A DNA stretch of 64,000 nt, taken from contig CAYXZC010000001.1 of NCBI GenBank assembly GCA_964469815.1, positions 1-64,000 on the forward strand. The letters run 5' to 3'. The DNA is from MGBC163016 sp964469815. Its GTDB lineage: Bacteria > Actinomycetota > Coriobacteriia > Coriobacteriales > Eggerthellaceae. A program made the position numbers and the translations under genes. Shown here piece by piece: positions 38,201-45,588 of this stretch (position 1 is the first letter of the stretch; every line of letters starts with the position of its first letter). The notes under the pieces were generated by a model that saw nothing but the letters and a program-made list of their open reading frames with translations, made no database searches and was not told the DNA's origin.

Positions 38201-41200
38201 CCGAACCAGGATAATCCCTAAGGCTTCTAAATGGCAGGTTATGCAGGCAAATGTACTTTGCTTTGTCGAAATCGCTTCCCGAACATATTAGTTTCTCGTT
38301 CTTATAATCAATCACTATGTCAAGGTCATATTGATCGAAAGCCGATTTATCCCCTATGTAGCGCAACATGGGATAGCCAACCTGAATCGTAGGATCAAAC
38401 TCCCAGACGTCGTCATTGAAGCCGAGACTCTGGTAAAGCTCAGAGTTGTAGCGCAGCATAGGAAACGTATAGAGGACATTTTGGAGCTCTTCGCTAATAT
38501 GATGCAAGAACCCTAAGTCCGTTCGCGCATACTTGATGCCAGGCATCGCATCCCCGAAAAGCGACTTTCCAACCTCGATCGAAATATCCTCGTAGCAGTT
38601 CTCGAAAGCGGTCTCGGCCGGAGCGGTCATATTAGCCAAACGAGCAACGTTGTTGTTGCACGGAGTCCCCAATCCGAAGCAGTTCGCGATCTTAGTGTTG
38701 TCGATATCGAATGCGCTCGGCTCTATATCGCCCAGAAGAACGCCATTGTTGTTGGAATTGGAAAGCGTCACATTCACCTTGGAGATGCACCGGTTAAGCG
38801 TTGCCGACTTCGTTATCGCCCCGGCAACACCACCGCAGCTCACGCCATAGGTTCCAAGATTTCCCTGTACATATATATCTTCGAGCGAGCTCATGCACAA
38901 GCGACCCGATATGAATCCGCCATAGCAAACGTTGGAGGCACCTGAAGCACCGACTTGCAGCACGCCGCCTGCCACTTGGATCCTGCTGAACTGCGATCCT
39001 CCATCACGCGTATCCTTTCCAGCAACGTCCGCAAATCCATCATCACCGGAAACGAAACCAACCTGAGATCTGCCACTGAGCAATACGTTGCTGAAGAAGA
39101 TGTCGGAGAATTTCGACATATACGACCTTGATGCGATCAGCGAGACGAACGACGCGCTGGTGGCATCCTGAAGATTCTTCGAGTCCTCTATGCTAAGTCC
39201 GCTGATCTCCGCATAGCACACACGACCGAACAACGATGCCCCGTCAAGCCCCGTGATGGTGTGCCCATTGCCGTTGAACACCTTGGGATCAGCCTGTGTT
39301 CCGCTCATTAACTGTGTGATCACAGAAGACTTCTTCGTGTCCGCAGTCGCATTCGCAGAAGACCATTCGCTAAGATCGAGATCGGCTCTTAGATGGAACT
39401 TGTTTATGCCGAGCGCAAGGTCGTCGTTAACACCAACGAGATCTTCAACTGACCATATATTGCGCTCGAACCGTATGTAGTTTATGTTCTCCAGCTCGCA
39501 ATTGACGATAGTGGGTGATATCGCATCGGAGGCAACACCTTCAAGCGTAAGGTCTTTGATGTATGCATGACGTGCTCCCTCAAAAAGACCGCCGAGCGGA
39601 CTGTCCTTCACAGAGATCTTATGACCCTGCCCGTCGAACTTGCCGTAGAAGACTCCGGAAAGCAGCGCGCTTCCGGCTTCGAACTGAACACTGCTGGCAT
39701 CGATATCGTTGTCGAGAACGTAATTTCCTTGTGGGTTATCCACGATCTTTAGCAAGTCGTTCAGCGTACTGATATGGGTGACTGGCTTCGGGTTCTCGTA
39801 GATCCCATAACGGAAATCATCGGTCACGCGTTTCATCATGTAGAACATGCGAATGCGCAGAGAAGACATGGATCCCAAGTTGCGATCGTTCATGCTCGCA
39901 TCGGATTTCAGAGCCACCTCGAACTTATCCACCAGATCATCGAAATCGGCATAGGCAAGGTTGTCCTTCTTGGCCTCGATACCGCTCCACGTTTTCATCT
40001 GCCATTCTTTATAAGAATCACAACCCGTGATCTGCTTGAGCTTCTGAAGATCATTGCCGCCAGCGCTTCCGTATGTTGCGAACGCGTCATATCCCTCGCG
40101 ACCCATCATGCGATACATCATCACTTTGAAGGAACGGGAGTCAGGGTAGAAGGTGTTGGCATGCACGGGGAACCACCACACGCCACGGTTGTCCTCACTG
40201 ACGTAGATCTGCCTCTGCCAGGTGATGCTTCCGCCATCGGGGATGCCTCCACGCAAGAACAACTGGTTGTCGTAGACCTCTTCGATGGTCTCGAACTTCT
40301 TCGAGCCGTCATTGAACACCGATTCATTCACTGGCATGGTGGCGGTGGTGCCGTCATAGCCATCAAGCACCTTACTTCTGGAACAAAGTATCGTGGTGTT
40401 GGTACCGGAATCCAAGGGGCTGGTGCCGTTCTGTCCGCTGAACCACACCTGCGATGCTACGGCGTTCTGCTCGTCCTTGTCTAGCCGCAAGAACGCCTGA
40501 AGCGCAGCGTAATCCAGAACGTCCAGCGTCTCGTACACCTTCCCGTAGAAATCGTCCGACTGGTCTTTCCCGTAGATACGATCGCGGGTGTAATTAGACA
40601 TTATGTCGGACGAGGTATTGTAGTCATAGCAAAGGTTGAGAATCGGCGACAGCGACCCATGACCCTGGGTAAGAAGGCCGTCGGTGAAGTCCTCGTTGGA
40701 AGCACCGTCGCGGCGGTCGGCACCTAGGAAGACGTCGTTGTCAAGGGCGTGGGCGAACTCGTGCGACCAGTAATACGACCAACCGCATGAAAGGGACGTG
40801 TAGGCAAGGAAAAGGATACGCTTCTTGGTAGGAGTCGAATTGATCGTGGCAGCCGCTGCGCCTTGACCACCCGTGGTGTCGTACAGTTCACTCACATCGA
40901 AGAAGTTCTTCTGCCAGGGGTCCTCGGTGTAGTGCTTTCCCCACAACCCGTGGCTCTCGTAGAAGACATTCTGGGAGGTGCCATAGTCGTATCGGGAGGT
41001 CATGTTATCCAACGTCAGCACGATGGTGGTGTTCACGCGCTCCTTGCCCACGATGGTCGCCACAGTCGAAGAATACTTCGCAGCATGGGGGAAGATGTTA
41101 TCCAACCTTGCCTTGAAGGATGCACGAAATGCGTCATTGAACTCGAAATTAGCAGGAGCAGTATAGATATACGTGGAACCGCAGGCAAAGAGCATGGAAG

Positions 41201-43622
41201 TTGAGCCCATGTACATAGCACCTGGCTCCATGGTGAGCCAGATAGGAAGGTAGTCGGGATAGCGTCGCGATGCCTGATCCCAGCCGCGCCAATAAAGCTC
41301 TCCCGTCTCGGGATGACCTTCGATCACAGGCGGCTTATATTCGTGATAGAACGCGATGGTTGACATGTAGTCGGCGAACCAGTTGGCAACGTCGTTGTAG
41401 TCTGACGCGCGCATGACGATCGTCCGGATCAGAGTAGGCGCATCGCCGATGCCAGAGAAAGGCCTCAGCCTGTTGTAGATCACCGTGTTCGAGAGCAGGC
41501 GAACCCAAGCGTACGAAGACATGGAATCCGATCGCACGTCGTAGGTCATGTTCACCAGCGAGAGCCCCGGCTTCACTACCCCACCACGGAAGGCCACGAT
41601 GAGGAACGCATTCGCATTGTTCTGGAACCCAATCTCCTCACTGCCACCGATATCGAAATTCAGGAACCTGTCCCAGTAGTTATACAGGAACAGCAGGTTG
41701 AACATCTTCAGTTCGACTACTGTGGACTGCCAGTTATCCGTAGGTTTCGCGTTCTCGGCCTGATTCATGCGCCATTTCCATAGAGCGGATTCCGAGTACA
41801 TCGGATTCCAGATAGGTATGTTGGTGAGAAGGTTGGCCGCTACTTCCTCGGCCTTGTCGTGGATGTTGCGATCGAAGTAATCACGAACAGTGCGATGCAT
41901 CTTCACGCTTGAATTGAATGGAGCGAAGTAGTCGTTGTAGGTCTTCGACCGAATGAATGCCGCCATGCGTTCTATGCCGGGTTGTGCACCTTCACCGAGC
42001 ACCCAGAAGTCGGGCTGGTACAGAATGCCCGCATCGCCCATCGTATACGAGGCTGTGAGCGAGTCGGTTCCCAGGAACTGCACATCCGTGGTTTCAGACG
42101 TACCATCCGAGAAGTAGACGACGTTGCGAACGATGTCCTCTTCTTCACCCTCGAACATACTGACCTTCATGCCTTGCTCGGCGTGCACTGGCCAGAGCTC
42201 TTGGATGGTCTTATTGTAAAGCCCGCTTGTCGTAGGGATAGCGTTTCCGGACTTCACTATGTCCTCATATGACGCATAAGGCGCAAGCTTGTAGGCGTTG
42301 CGGTAAGCCTGCTCGCGACTGGCATCGTAGCCTGGCGTGTTTGCGATATTCGCCATCATAGTGGTGTCATTCGCCGATGGCTGACCTGTAAGAACCTTCA
42401 CCCAGCCTTCCCAGTCGGCGCCTTTCGTAAACAGCACCTCGAAGGTCTTCGGCTCTTCACCGGCACCGACAGGCAACTGCAGAGTGAGATATATGCAGCC
42501 ATCCCTCAGATCCGCAGAAAGCACAGGGCTGTAGAACGAAGGCATGTTGAGCATCTGAACATAGGCAGTGTGCCGCTCAGGGTAGTTCTTGATGTAGTTG
42601 AAGAAGATCTGCTGCGTTTGAGCCTGACCGTATTCATCGTACAGCGTAACGGACGTTATATCCTTCACCATCAAGTCTGTGGAATAGGTCGTCCTCGCAT
42701 TCGCGCGAGAAACTGCTGAGGTGGAGTTTGAGGCTGTGGGCGTGGTGGCTGTAGCCGCAACCGCATCATTCGGGTTTTCGCTTGAACCTGCGACATCTGT
42801 AGAAGTGCCAGAAGAGGGATCGGCCGATACGGCTACATTGTTCGAAAGCGGATGCCGCGATATGGGAATCACGGATCGCACCGTGCGAACGATGAAGTTC
42901 GCTACGCTTCCTCTTTCCGTTGGTTGGATCTGCTTTGATTCGGACTCTGAGGCAGGCTCGCAAAAAGCGCTCAGCTGGGCTTCCTCCTGCGCTGCGGCTT
43001 CAGCCTGAGCCTGCTCGACGATCTCTTCGGTAAGATGCTCGTTCGCTTCCAATTCCTCCAAAAGAGCATTCGTCTCTTCTTCTTTGCGCTGCTCCTCTTC
43101 TTCGGCCTTTTGATGTTCCTCAGATGAATTACCGCAGAATCTTTCGAGCTCAGCCGAATCAGTAGAGGATAACGCGCCTAAAGGATCGTCAAAGTATTCA
43201 CCTGTAAGCGACTCGACTATAAACTCATCGTTCAGGTCGTCTTCATCGATGGTGCCATCTGCCAGATATCCGTCAAGTATGGCTTGACGCTCTTCATCTG
43301 TTAAAGAAGCCGAAGCAGAAACATCAGATGCTAACAGTTCTTCAGAAAGGGGGTCATCATATACGATCTGCCCGGTTGAATCTATTGTGCCTCCATCAAG
43401 CGATACTTCCTGATAGATTTGACCCCGTTCAGAATAAGACCGTATTTGGTCAGCATCAAGCTTTGTATCTTCGGCGGCTTCGGCACTCAAAGAATGATCA
43501 GTAGCGAAAGCATACTCGATAGAAGAAAGAGGAAATGCAGGCAGCAGAAGAGAGCCCGCCATCAGCACGGAAACTATAGGCCGAGCGATCTTCCTCATAG
43601 TTGTTTTAACCACATTAAGCAC
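35295..43622 (-). CDS. Giant cell-wall-anchored protein with M26/ZmpB-like zinc peptidase motif and InlB repeats
   Basis: A 2775-residue surface protein. The signal peptide spans about residues 9-42 and coiled, Glu-rich sequence follows to about 230. A metallopeptidase-like region centres on WSHEFAHALD, with H954, E955 and H958 as the HExxH motif and E977 (NEDFTDGLL) as a plausible third zinc ligand; the DNDVFLG and GLL contexts resemble ZmpB/IgA1 protease M26 enzymes. A beta-helix/M26_N-like region follows (YVLDNDIDAS, FDGQGHKISV), then seven InlB B-type repeats (RRGYTFTGWYANES and similar), a Pro/Asp/Gly-rich wall-spanning segment, and the sorting signal LAKTG (2742-2746), a hydrophobic helix and RRRTS. 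The start is GTG 43622 with GGGGA eight bases upstream. No sortase gene lies in the window. Protease substrate unknown. Confidence 0.88.
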   Translation of the reverse strand: MLNVVKTTMRKIARPIVSVLMAGSLLLPAFPLSSIEYAFATDHSLSAEAAEDTKLDADQIRSYSERGQIYQEVSLDGGTIDSTGQIVYDDPLSEELLASDVSASASLTDEERQAILDGYLADGTIDEDDLNDEFIVESLTGEYFDDPLGALSSTDSAELERFCGNSSEEHQKAEEEEQRKEEETNALLEELEANEHLTEEIVEQAQAEAAAQEEAQLSAFCEPASESESKQIQPTERGSVANFIVRTVRSVIPISRHPLSNNVAVSADPSSGTSTDVAGSSENPNDAVAATATTPTASNSTSAVSRANARTTYSTDLMVKDITSVTLYDEYGQAQTQQIFFNYIKNYPERHTAYVQMLNMPSFYSPVLSADLRDGCIYLTLQLPVGAGEEPKTFEVLFTKGADWEGWVKVLTGQPSANDTTMMANIANTPGYDASREQAYRNAYKLAPYASYEDIVKSGNAIPTTSGLYNKTIQELWPVHAEQGMKVSMFEGEEEDIVRNVVYFSDGTSETTDVQFLGTDSLTASYTMGDAGILYQPDFWVLGEGAQPGIERMAAFIRSKTYNDYFAPFNSSVKMHRTVRDYFDRNIHDKAEEVAANLLTNIPIWNPMYSESALWKWRMNQAENAKPTDNWQSTVVELKMFNLLFLYNYWDRFLNFDIGGSEEIGFQNNANAFLIVAFRGGVVKPGLSLVNMTYDVRSDSMSSYAWVRLLSNTVIYNRLRPFSGIGDAPTLIRTIVMRASDYNDVANWFADYMSTIAFYHEYKPPVIEGHPETGELYWRGWDQASRRYPDYLPIWLTMEPGAMYMGSTSMLFACGSTYIYTAPANFEFNDAFRASFKARLDNIFPHAAKYSSTVATIVGKERVNTTIVLTLDNMTSRYDYGTSQNVFYESHGLWGKHYTEDPWQKNFFDVSELYDTTGGQGAAAATINSTPTKKRILFLAYTSLSCGWSYYWSHEFAHALDNDVFLGADRRDGASNEDFTDGLLTQGHGSLSPILNLCYDYNTSSDIMSNYTRDRIYGKDQSDDFYGKVYETLDVLDYAALQAFLRLDKDEQNAVASQVWFSGQNGTSPLDSGTNTTILCSRSKVLDGYDGTTATMPVNESVFNDGSKKFETIEEVYDNQLFLRGGIPDGGSITWQRQIYVSEDNRGVWWFPVHANTFYPDSRSFKVMMYRMMGREGYDAFATYGSAGGNDLQKLKQITGCDSYKEWQMKTWSGIEAKKDNLAYADFDDLVDKFEVALKSDASMNDRNLGSMSSLRIRMFYMMKRVTDDFRYGIYENPKPVTHISTLNDLLKIVDNPQGNYVLDNDIDASSVQFEAGSALLSGVFYGKFDGQGHKISVKDSPLGGLFEGARHAYIKDLTLEGVASDAISPTIVNCELENINYIRFERNIWSVEDLVGVNDDLALGINKFHLRADLDLSEWSSANATADTKKSSVITQLMSGTQADPKVFNGNGHTITGLDGASLFGRVCYAEISGLSIEDSKNLQDATSASFVSLIASRSYMSKFSDIFFSNVLLSGRSQVGFVSGDDGFADVAGKDTRDGGSQFSRIQVAGGVLQVGASGASNVCYGGFISGRLCMSSLEDIYVQGNLGTYGVSCGGVAGAITKSATLNRCISKVNVTLSNSNNNGVLLGDIEPSAFDIDNTKIANCFGLGTPCNNNVARLANMTAPAETAFENCYEDISIEVGKSLFGDAMPGIKYARTDLGFLHHISEELQNVLYTFPMLRYNSELYQSLGFNDDVWEFDPTIQVGYPMLRYIGDKSAFDQYDLDIVIDYKNEKLICSGSDFDKAKYICLHNLPFRSLRDYPGSGIHKGDWQNANYASATTPFGMMSEDENSLDLSEIIEYEGFKNAETEYKGTRSVSLYFESRFSGKSYAFIKTVEMPPRVENGYASNIKGIRANSSGTGAIHVLTVGPGLMPDLEYRPVADSGADVGASEDTGVDNASAAEWIPIAASSTPVPAGTYEVRLAATDSSFASYPSTVVVDPYDPDAVTFPLTLDPKGGTWAEGFDAPETYNNEQSMALPGTNDLSRRGYTFTGWYANESLVGNPQTTIPAGQSDALTFYAGWTPNTYDVTLDLDGGRIVHGNNITRYTFGQGAELPTPAKEGYEFGGWFENTSFEGDPIVAIGSDDIGDKRFVAKWYRPVFSVTLEPGEGEFVEGVDSTFTYEGGLATNLPGADQLFYEGHTFAGWFEDPSFAGLPVTSIPVDARGDKRYFAKWDLGIYSIVFSGNGGTLGFEQTGVSSYTYGTPVTLPLYERPGYEFLGWYDNAELAGSAITEVAAGQSGDKHYYAKWEPKTYEISYNMGMDGIGATPPDTIDLSAFESYQTSDAAFLLPGADVMQWDDHTFAGWHESADLSDTPVTELPAGSYGDKTLYAAWAGEACVLSFYLQGGSFANQPKTVFEFGVDGVEVGDAVDLPSADDVSRTGYDFEGWYADASYNGDPIESVELVRGSIYLFAKWSLREYRISYDLDGGSWSSGFVAPSSFTIESGDIDLPTARNVSKDGFTFIGWFENADHTGEALGMIPAGSTAEPSGEKILYAAWKENDPVPPGPGPDDPDEPELNIVSVAFVGAGTQAVEWDESGYALIKMPRDKMPTKPEDFDLEVPDGISYKAERRVTTFAQQFVAFFFAARDTQASAESDIWDITLTNDADPTQTKIYTLEIVPIDEDPDQPINPPDPSDPNDPNDPDDPTDPSDPQQPPINGGDSQQNGGNGGNGGAAGTDGSGGSGSKNDTNVNGDPKLAKTGDDSMSLLLFAGAMASFAALAILIARRRTS

Positions 43623-43764
43623 TTATCTTATCCCCATACAGCAAACCGACAGGCATTCGAAAAAACACCGCCCACCTGCAACCGATCGATCCTTATCCTA
43701 TCTCGCATATCTTGTCCTGCACGATGAGCAAGAGCTCGTTGGGCAGCATGCATAGATAATTGAA

Positions 43765-43794
43765 ATTATACTAAGGACCAGCGGTCATTTGCAA
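43765..43794 (-). promoter_or_regulatory. Sigma-70-type promoter for giant surface-protein operon
   Basis: Read on the minus strand, TTGCAA (43794-43789) and TATAAT (43770-43765) are separated by 18 bases. This is the best promoter match in the window. It would start transcription near 43757, giving about 135 bases of untranslated leader before the GTG of the M26-like gene. Confidence 0.6.
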
Positions 43795-43873
43795 TGGTTC
43801 ATGATGGAGTCTTGCAGAACATTTCAGCAGTACAGAGACCATTTTTATTATGTTTGAAAGCAAGGAGACTAGC

Positions 43874-44014
43874 GTCAAGTTCTCGCGAACAATTGCTTTG
43901 CAATTCTTCGCTTATAGTCGCTTCGCGACACCTTGACTCTCGCTGTTGCGGTGTCGATGTATTCTACACCGCGAATGAAGACCTGCGCTACGAACAGCCT
44001 AGAGCGCTTGCAGG
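43874..44014. other. Dense cluster of nested hairpins (possible structured RNA or repeat mosaic)
   Basis: GTCAAG (43874-43879) pairs with CTTGAC (43932-43937) and encloses two perfect hairpins: AATTGC/GCAATT (43891-43905, loop TTT) and GTCGC/GCGAC (43917-43929, loop TTC). The three together form a three-way junction. Next come GCGGTGT/ACACCGC (43948-43972) and CCTGC/GCAGG (43982-44014). With the palindromes at 44028-44130 this makes about 250 bases of almost continuous hairpins and no gene, between the giant-protein promoter and the VOC gene end. It may be an RNA, a terminator cluster or a repeat mosaic. Confidence 0.45.
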
Positions 44015-44027
44015 ATTATCCGTAGGA

Positions 44028-44130
44028 ACAGGATCTTGATCCTGTCCTGCATCAGAGGTAGGAACAAGTTCCTACCTCTACGAATGCTCTCATGGGGCGA
44101 TATGCAAAGGGCAGGAACAAGTTCCTGCCC
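44028..44130. repeat. Three palindromes of the variable-core family
   Basis: Three consecutive perfect hairpins are present: ACAGGATC-TT-GATCCTGT (44028-44045); a 26-base palindrome with 12-base arms AGAGGTAGGAAC and its complement around AA (44054-44079); and GGGCAGGAAC-AA-GTTCCTGCCC (44109-44130), the last followed by CTACGGGTCA. On the minus strand the last one is followed by TTT and lies 30 bases past the VOC stop, so it could act as a weak terminator for the molybdoenzyme operon. Confidence 0.75.
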
Positions 44131-44159
44131 CTACGGGTCAAAAAGTTGCACAAAACAAA

Positions 44160-44624
44160 TTACATGGCTCCAATATTGTCCTGAACAGCCTCGATACGCT
44201 CATTGCCGGGACCGCGGAAGAACATGATCTTCAACTTGGCACCCTTGTCACCATACACGGTGAACACTTCGGCATCCTCATCACCAAGCGGTCTGTCAAA
44301 CGGGCATAATGCATCAAATGGGCCAGCTTCGATGGCTACTCCATTCTCATTTAGACGCGCGACGATCTCGTCCATATCGTTCACGCGTATCGCCACGTGA
44401 TTCAAGCATTTCGCAGCCGCATCGATCGTAGACTTATCCTCTTGCTCGAGGAGTTCTATGATCTCGCCTTCATTGCTTTTGATCCATGCCATCTTCAAAG
44501 GCTTGTCGCCCTCCATGGCATCCGTTGAAAAGAGGTGCCTAAATCCGAGCACATCGGTATAGAACGCGATCGATTCATCTATATCTTTACAATAGACCCC
44601 ACTGTGATGCGATCCTATATTCAT
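44160..44624 (-). CDS. VOC-family (glyoxalase-like) protein
   Basis: A 154-residue protein with the duplicated beta-alpha-beta-beta-beta module of the vicinal oxygen chelate superfamily: HHSGVYCKDIDESIAFYTDVLGF at the start, EIIELLEQ, then LNHVAIRVNDMDEIVARLNENG and GAKLKIMFF. Of the usual four metal ligands, two His and one Glu are plausible, but the last Glu position reads KLKIM, so metal binding may be altered. VOC members include glyoxalase I, epimerases and extradiol ring-cleavage dioxygenases. It follows the hydroxytransferase-like beta subunit after 131 bases on the same strand, so it may act on the same aromatic pathway. I chose ATG 44624 (MNIGSHHSG), with GGGG upstream. Confidence 0.8.
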   Translation of the reverse strand: MNIGSHHSGVYCKDIDESIAFYTDVLGFRHLFSTDAMEGDKPLKMAWIKSNEGEIIELLEQEDKSTIDAAAKCLNHVAIRVNDMDEIVARLNENGVAIEAGPFDALCPFDRPLGDEDAEVFTVYGDKGAKLKIMFFRGPGNERIEAVQDNIGAM

Positions 44625-44755
44625 TCTTTCATCCCCTTTCATCGATTCAAGCAGCGGCGCGAAAAGACCGCCTGTATGGCACTTGCGATCCCTTCGCGCC
44701 TTCTATTGCCTCGGATATCACAACCCGAAGCTGAAGCGAGCCTCTAGGGAAGCTC

Positions 44756-45583
44756 CTATGCGATCACCTTAGACATCGCGATCGTGTCAACGTTGAGATC
44801 CTTGTCAACAGTCGAGATGAAATCCTTCACATGGCGTGGGAGGTATCCCTCATACTCGACATCGATCGTGTAATCCGCCGGCTCGATCTGCTTGAACCAG
44901 AAATCGCCGAAATCATCAGTAAACTCCACGCGCTGCTCGCCCGTTTCAAGATTGGTAAGCGTTACCTTTGCACCGATCAGCACCTCTTCCTCCTCGAGGT
45001 CTGCGACCTCGCCTGCAAGGAAGCGCTTCGGCTTGTTGAGATAATGAACGCGCGGCTTTGTGGAGAGCTCTGGACGCAGATCCTCTGCATCCTTGAGCAT
45101 GTCGGCGAAGTCCTCTTCATCACCGAACAAAAGGGCATCATGAGCGCAGGCATCGACGCAACGCGGAACAGTCCAGCCGTCGTCGAGCAGATGGGCGCAA
45201 CCGGTGCACTTCTGCGGAATGGAAAGATCCTCGTTCCAGTAGACCACACCATAAGGACATGCATCCATGATCGCTTTTTGACCCTTTGCCTTCACAGGAT
45301 CGATAACGATCAGACCGTCGTCACGACGATACACAGCGCCATCCTTCGCTACCTTCATGCAAGGAGCATCCTCGCAATGCTGGCAGAATATCGGTGTGTA
45401 AGCCACCTTTACCTTAGGAGTCTGACCACGCTCCTCCTCGGTAACCTTCATCCAGAATTGACCTGTATCAGGCTGAGGGGCGGCATATGGCATCCAATCG
45501 TTGTCGCAATGCTCGTCCTTGCAGACGATCTGACAATTGTGACAACCGATGCAACGATCGAGATCAACAATAAATGTCTTCAT
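44756..45583 (-). CDS. Three-cluster ferredoxin subunit of pyrogallol-hydroxytransferase-like molybdoenzyme
   Basis: A 275-residue electron-transfer subunit. It contains exactly twelve cluster cysteines in three sets: CIGCHNCQIVC; CQHCEDAPC plus DACPYG; and KCTGC plus RCVDAC. This is enough for three [4Fe-4S] clusters. From about residue 195 a beta-rich, transthyretin/carboxypeptidase-regulatory-like domain follows (VTLTNLETGEQRVEFTDDFGDFWF). The 275-residue length, three clusters and this extra C-terminal domain are the features of the beta subunit of Pelobacter acidigallici pyrogallol-phloroglucinol transhydroxylase. There is no signal peptide. It starts five bases after the alpha-subunit stop, with AAGGAGC directly before the ATG. 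Confidence 0.85.
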   Translation of the reverse strand: MKTFIVDLDRCIGCHNCQIVCKDEHCDNDWMPYAAPQPDTGQFWMKVTEEERGQTPKVKVAYTPIFCQHCEDAPCMKVAKDGAVYRRDDGLIVIDPVKAKGQKAIMDACPYGVVYWNEDLSIPQKCTGCAHLLDDGWTVPRCVDACAHDALLFGDEEDFADMLKDAEDLRPELSTKPRVHYLNKPKRFLAGEVADLEEEEVLIGAKVTLTNLETGEQRVEFTDDFGDFWFKQIEPADYTIDVEYEGYLPRHVKDFISTVDKDLNVDTIAMSKVIA

Positions 45584-45588
45584 GCTCC

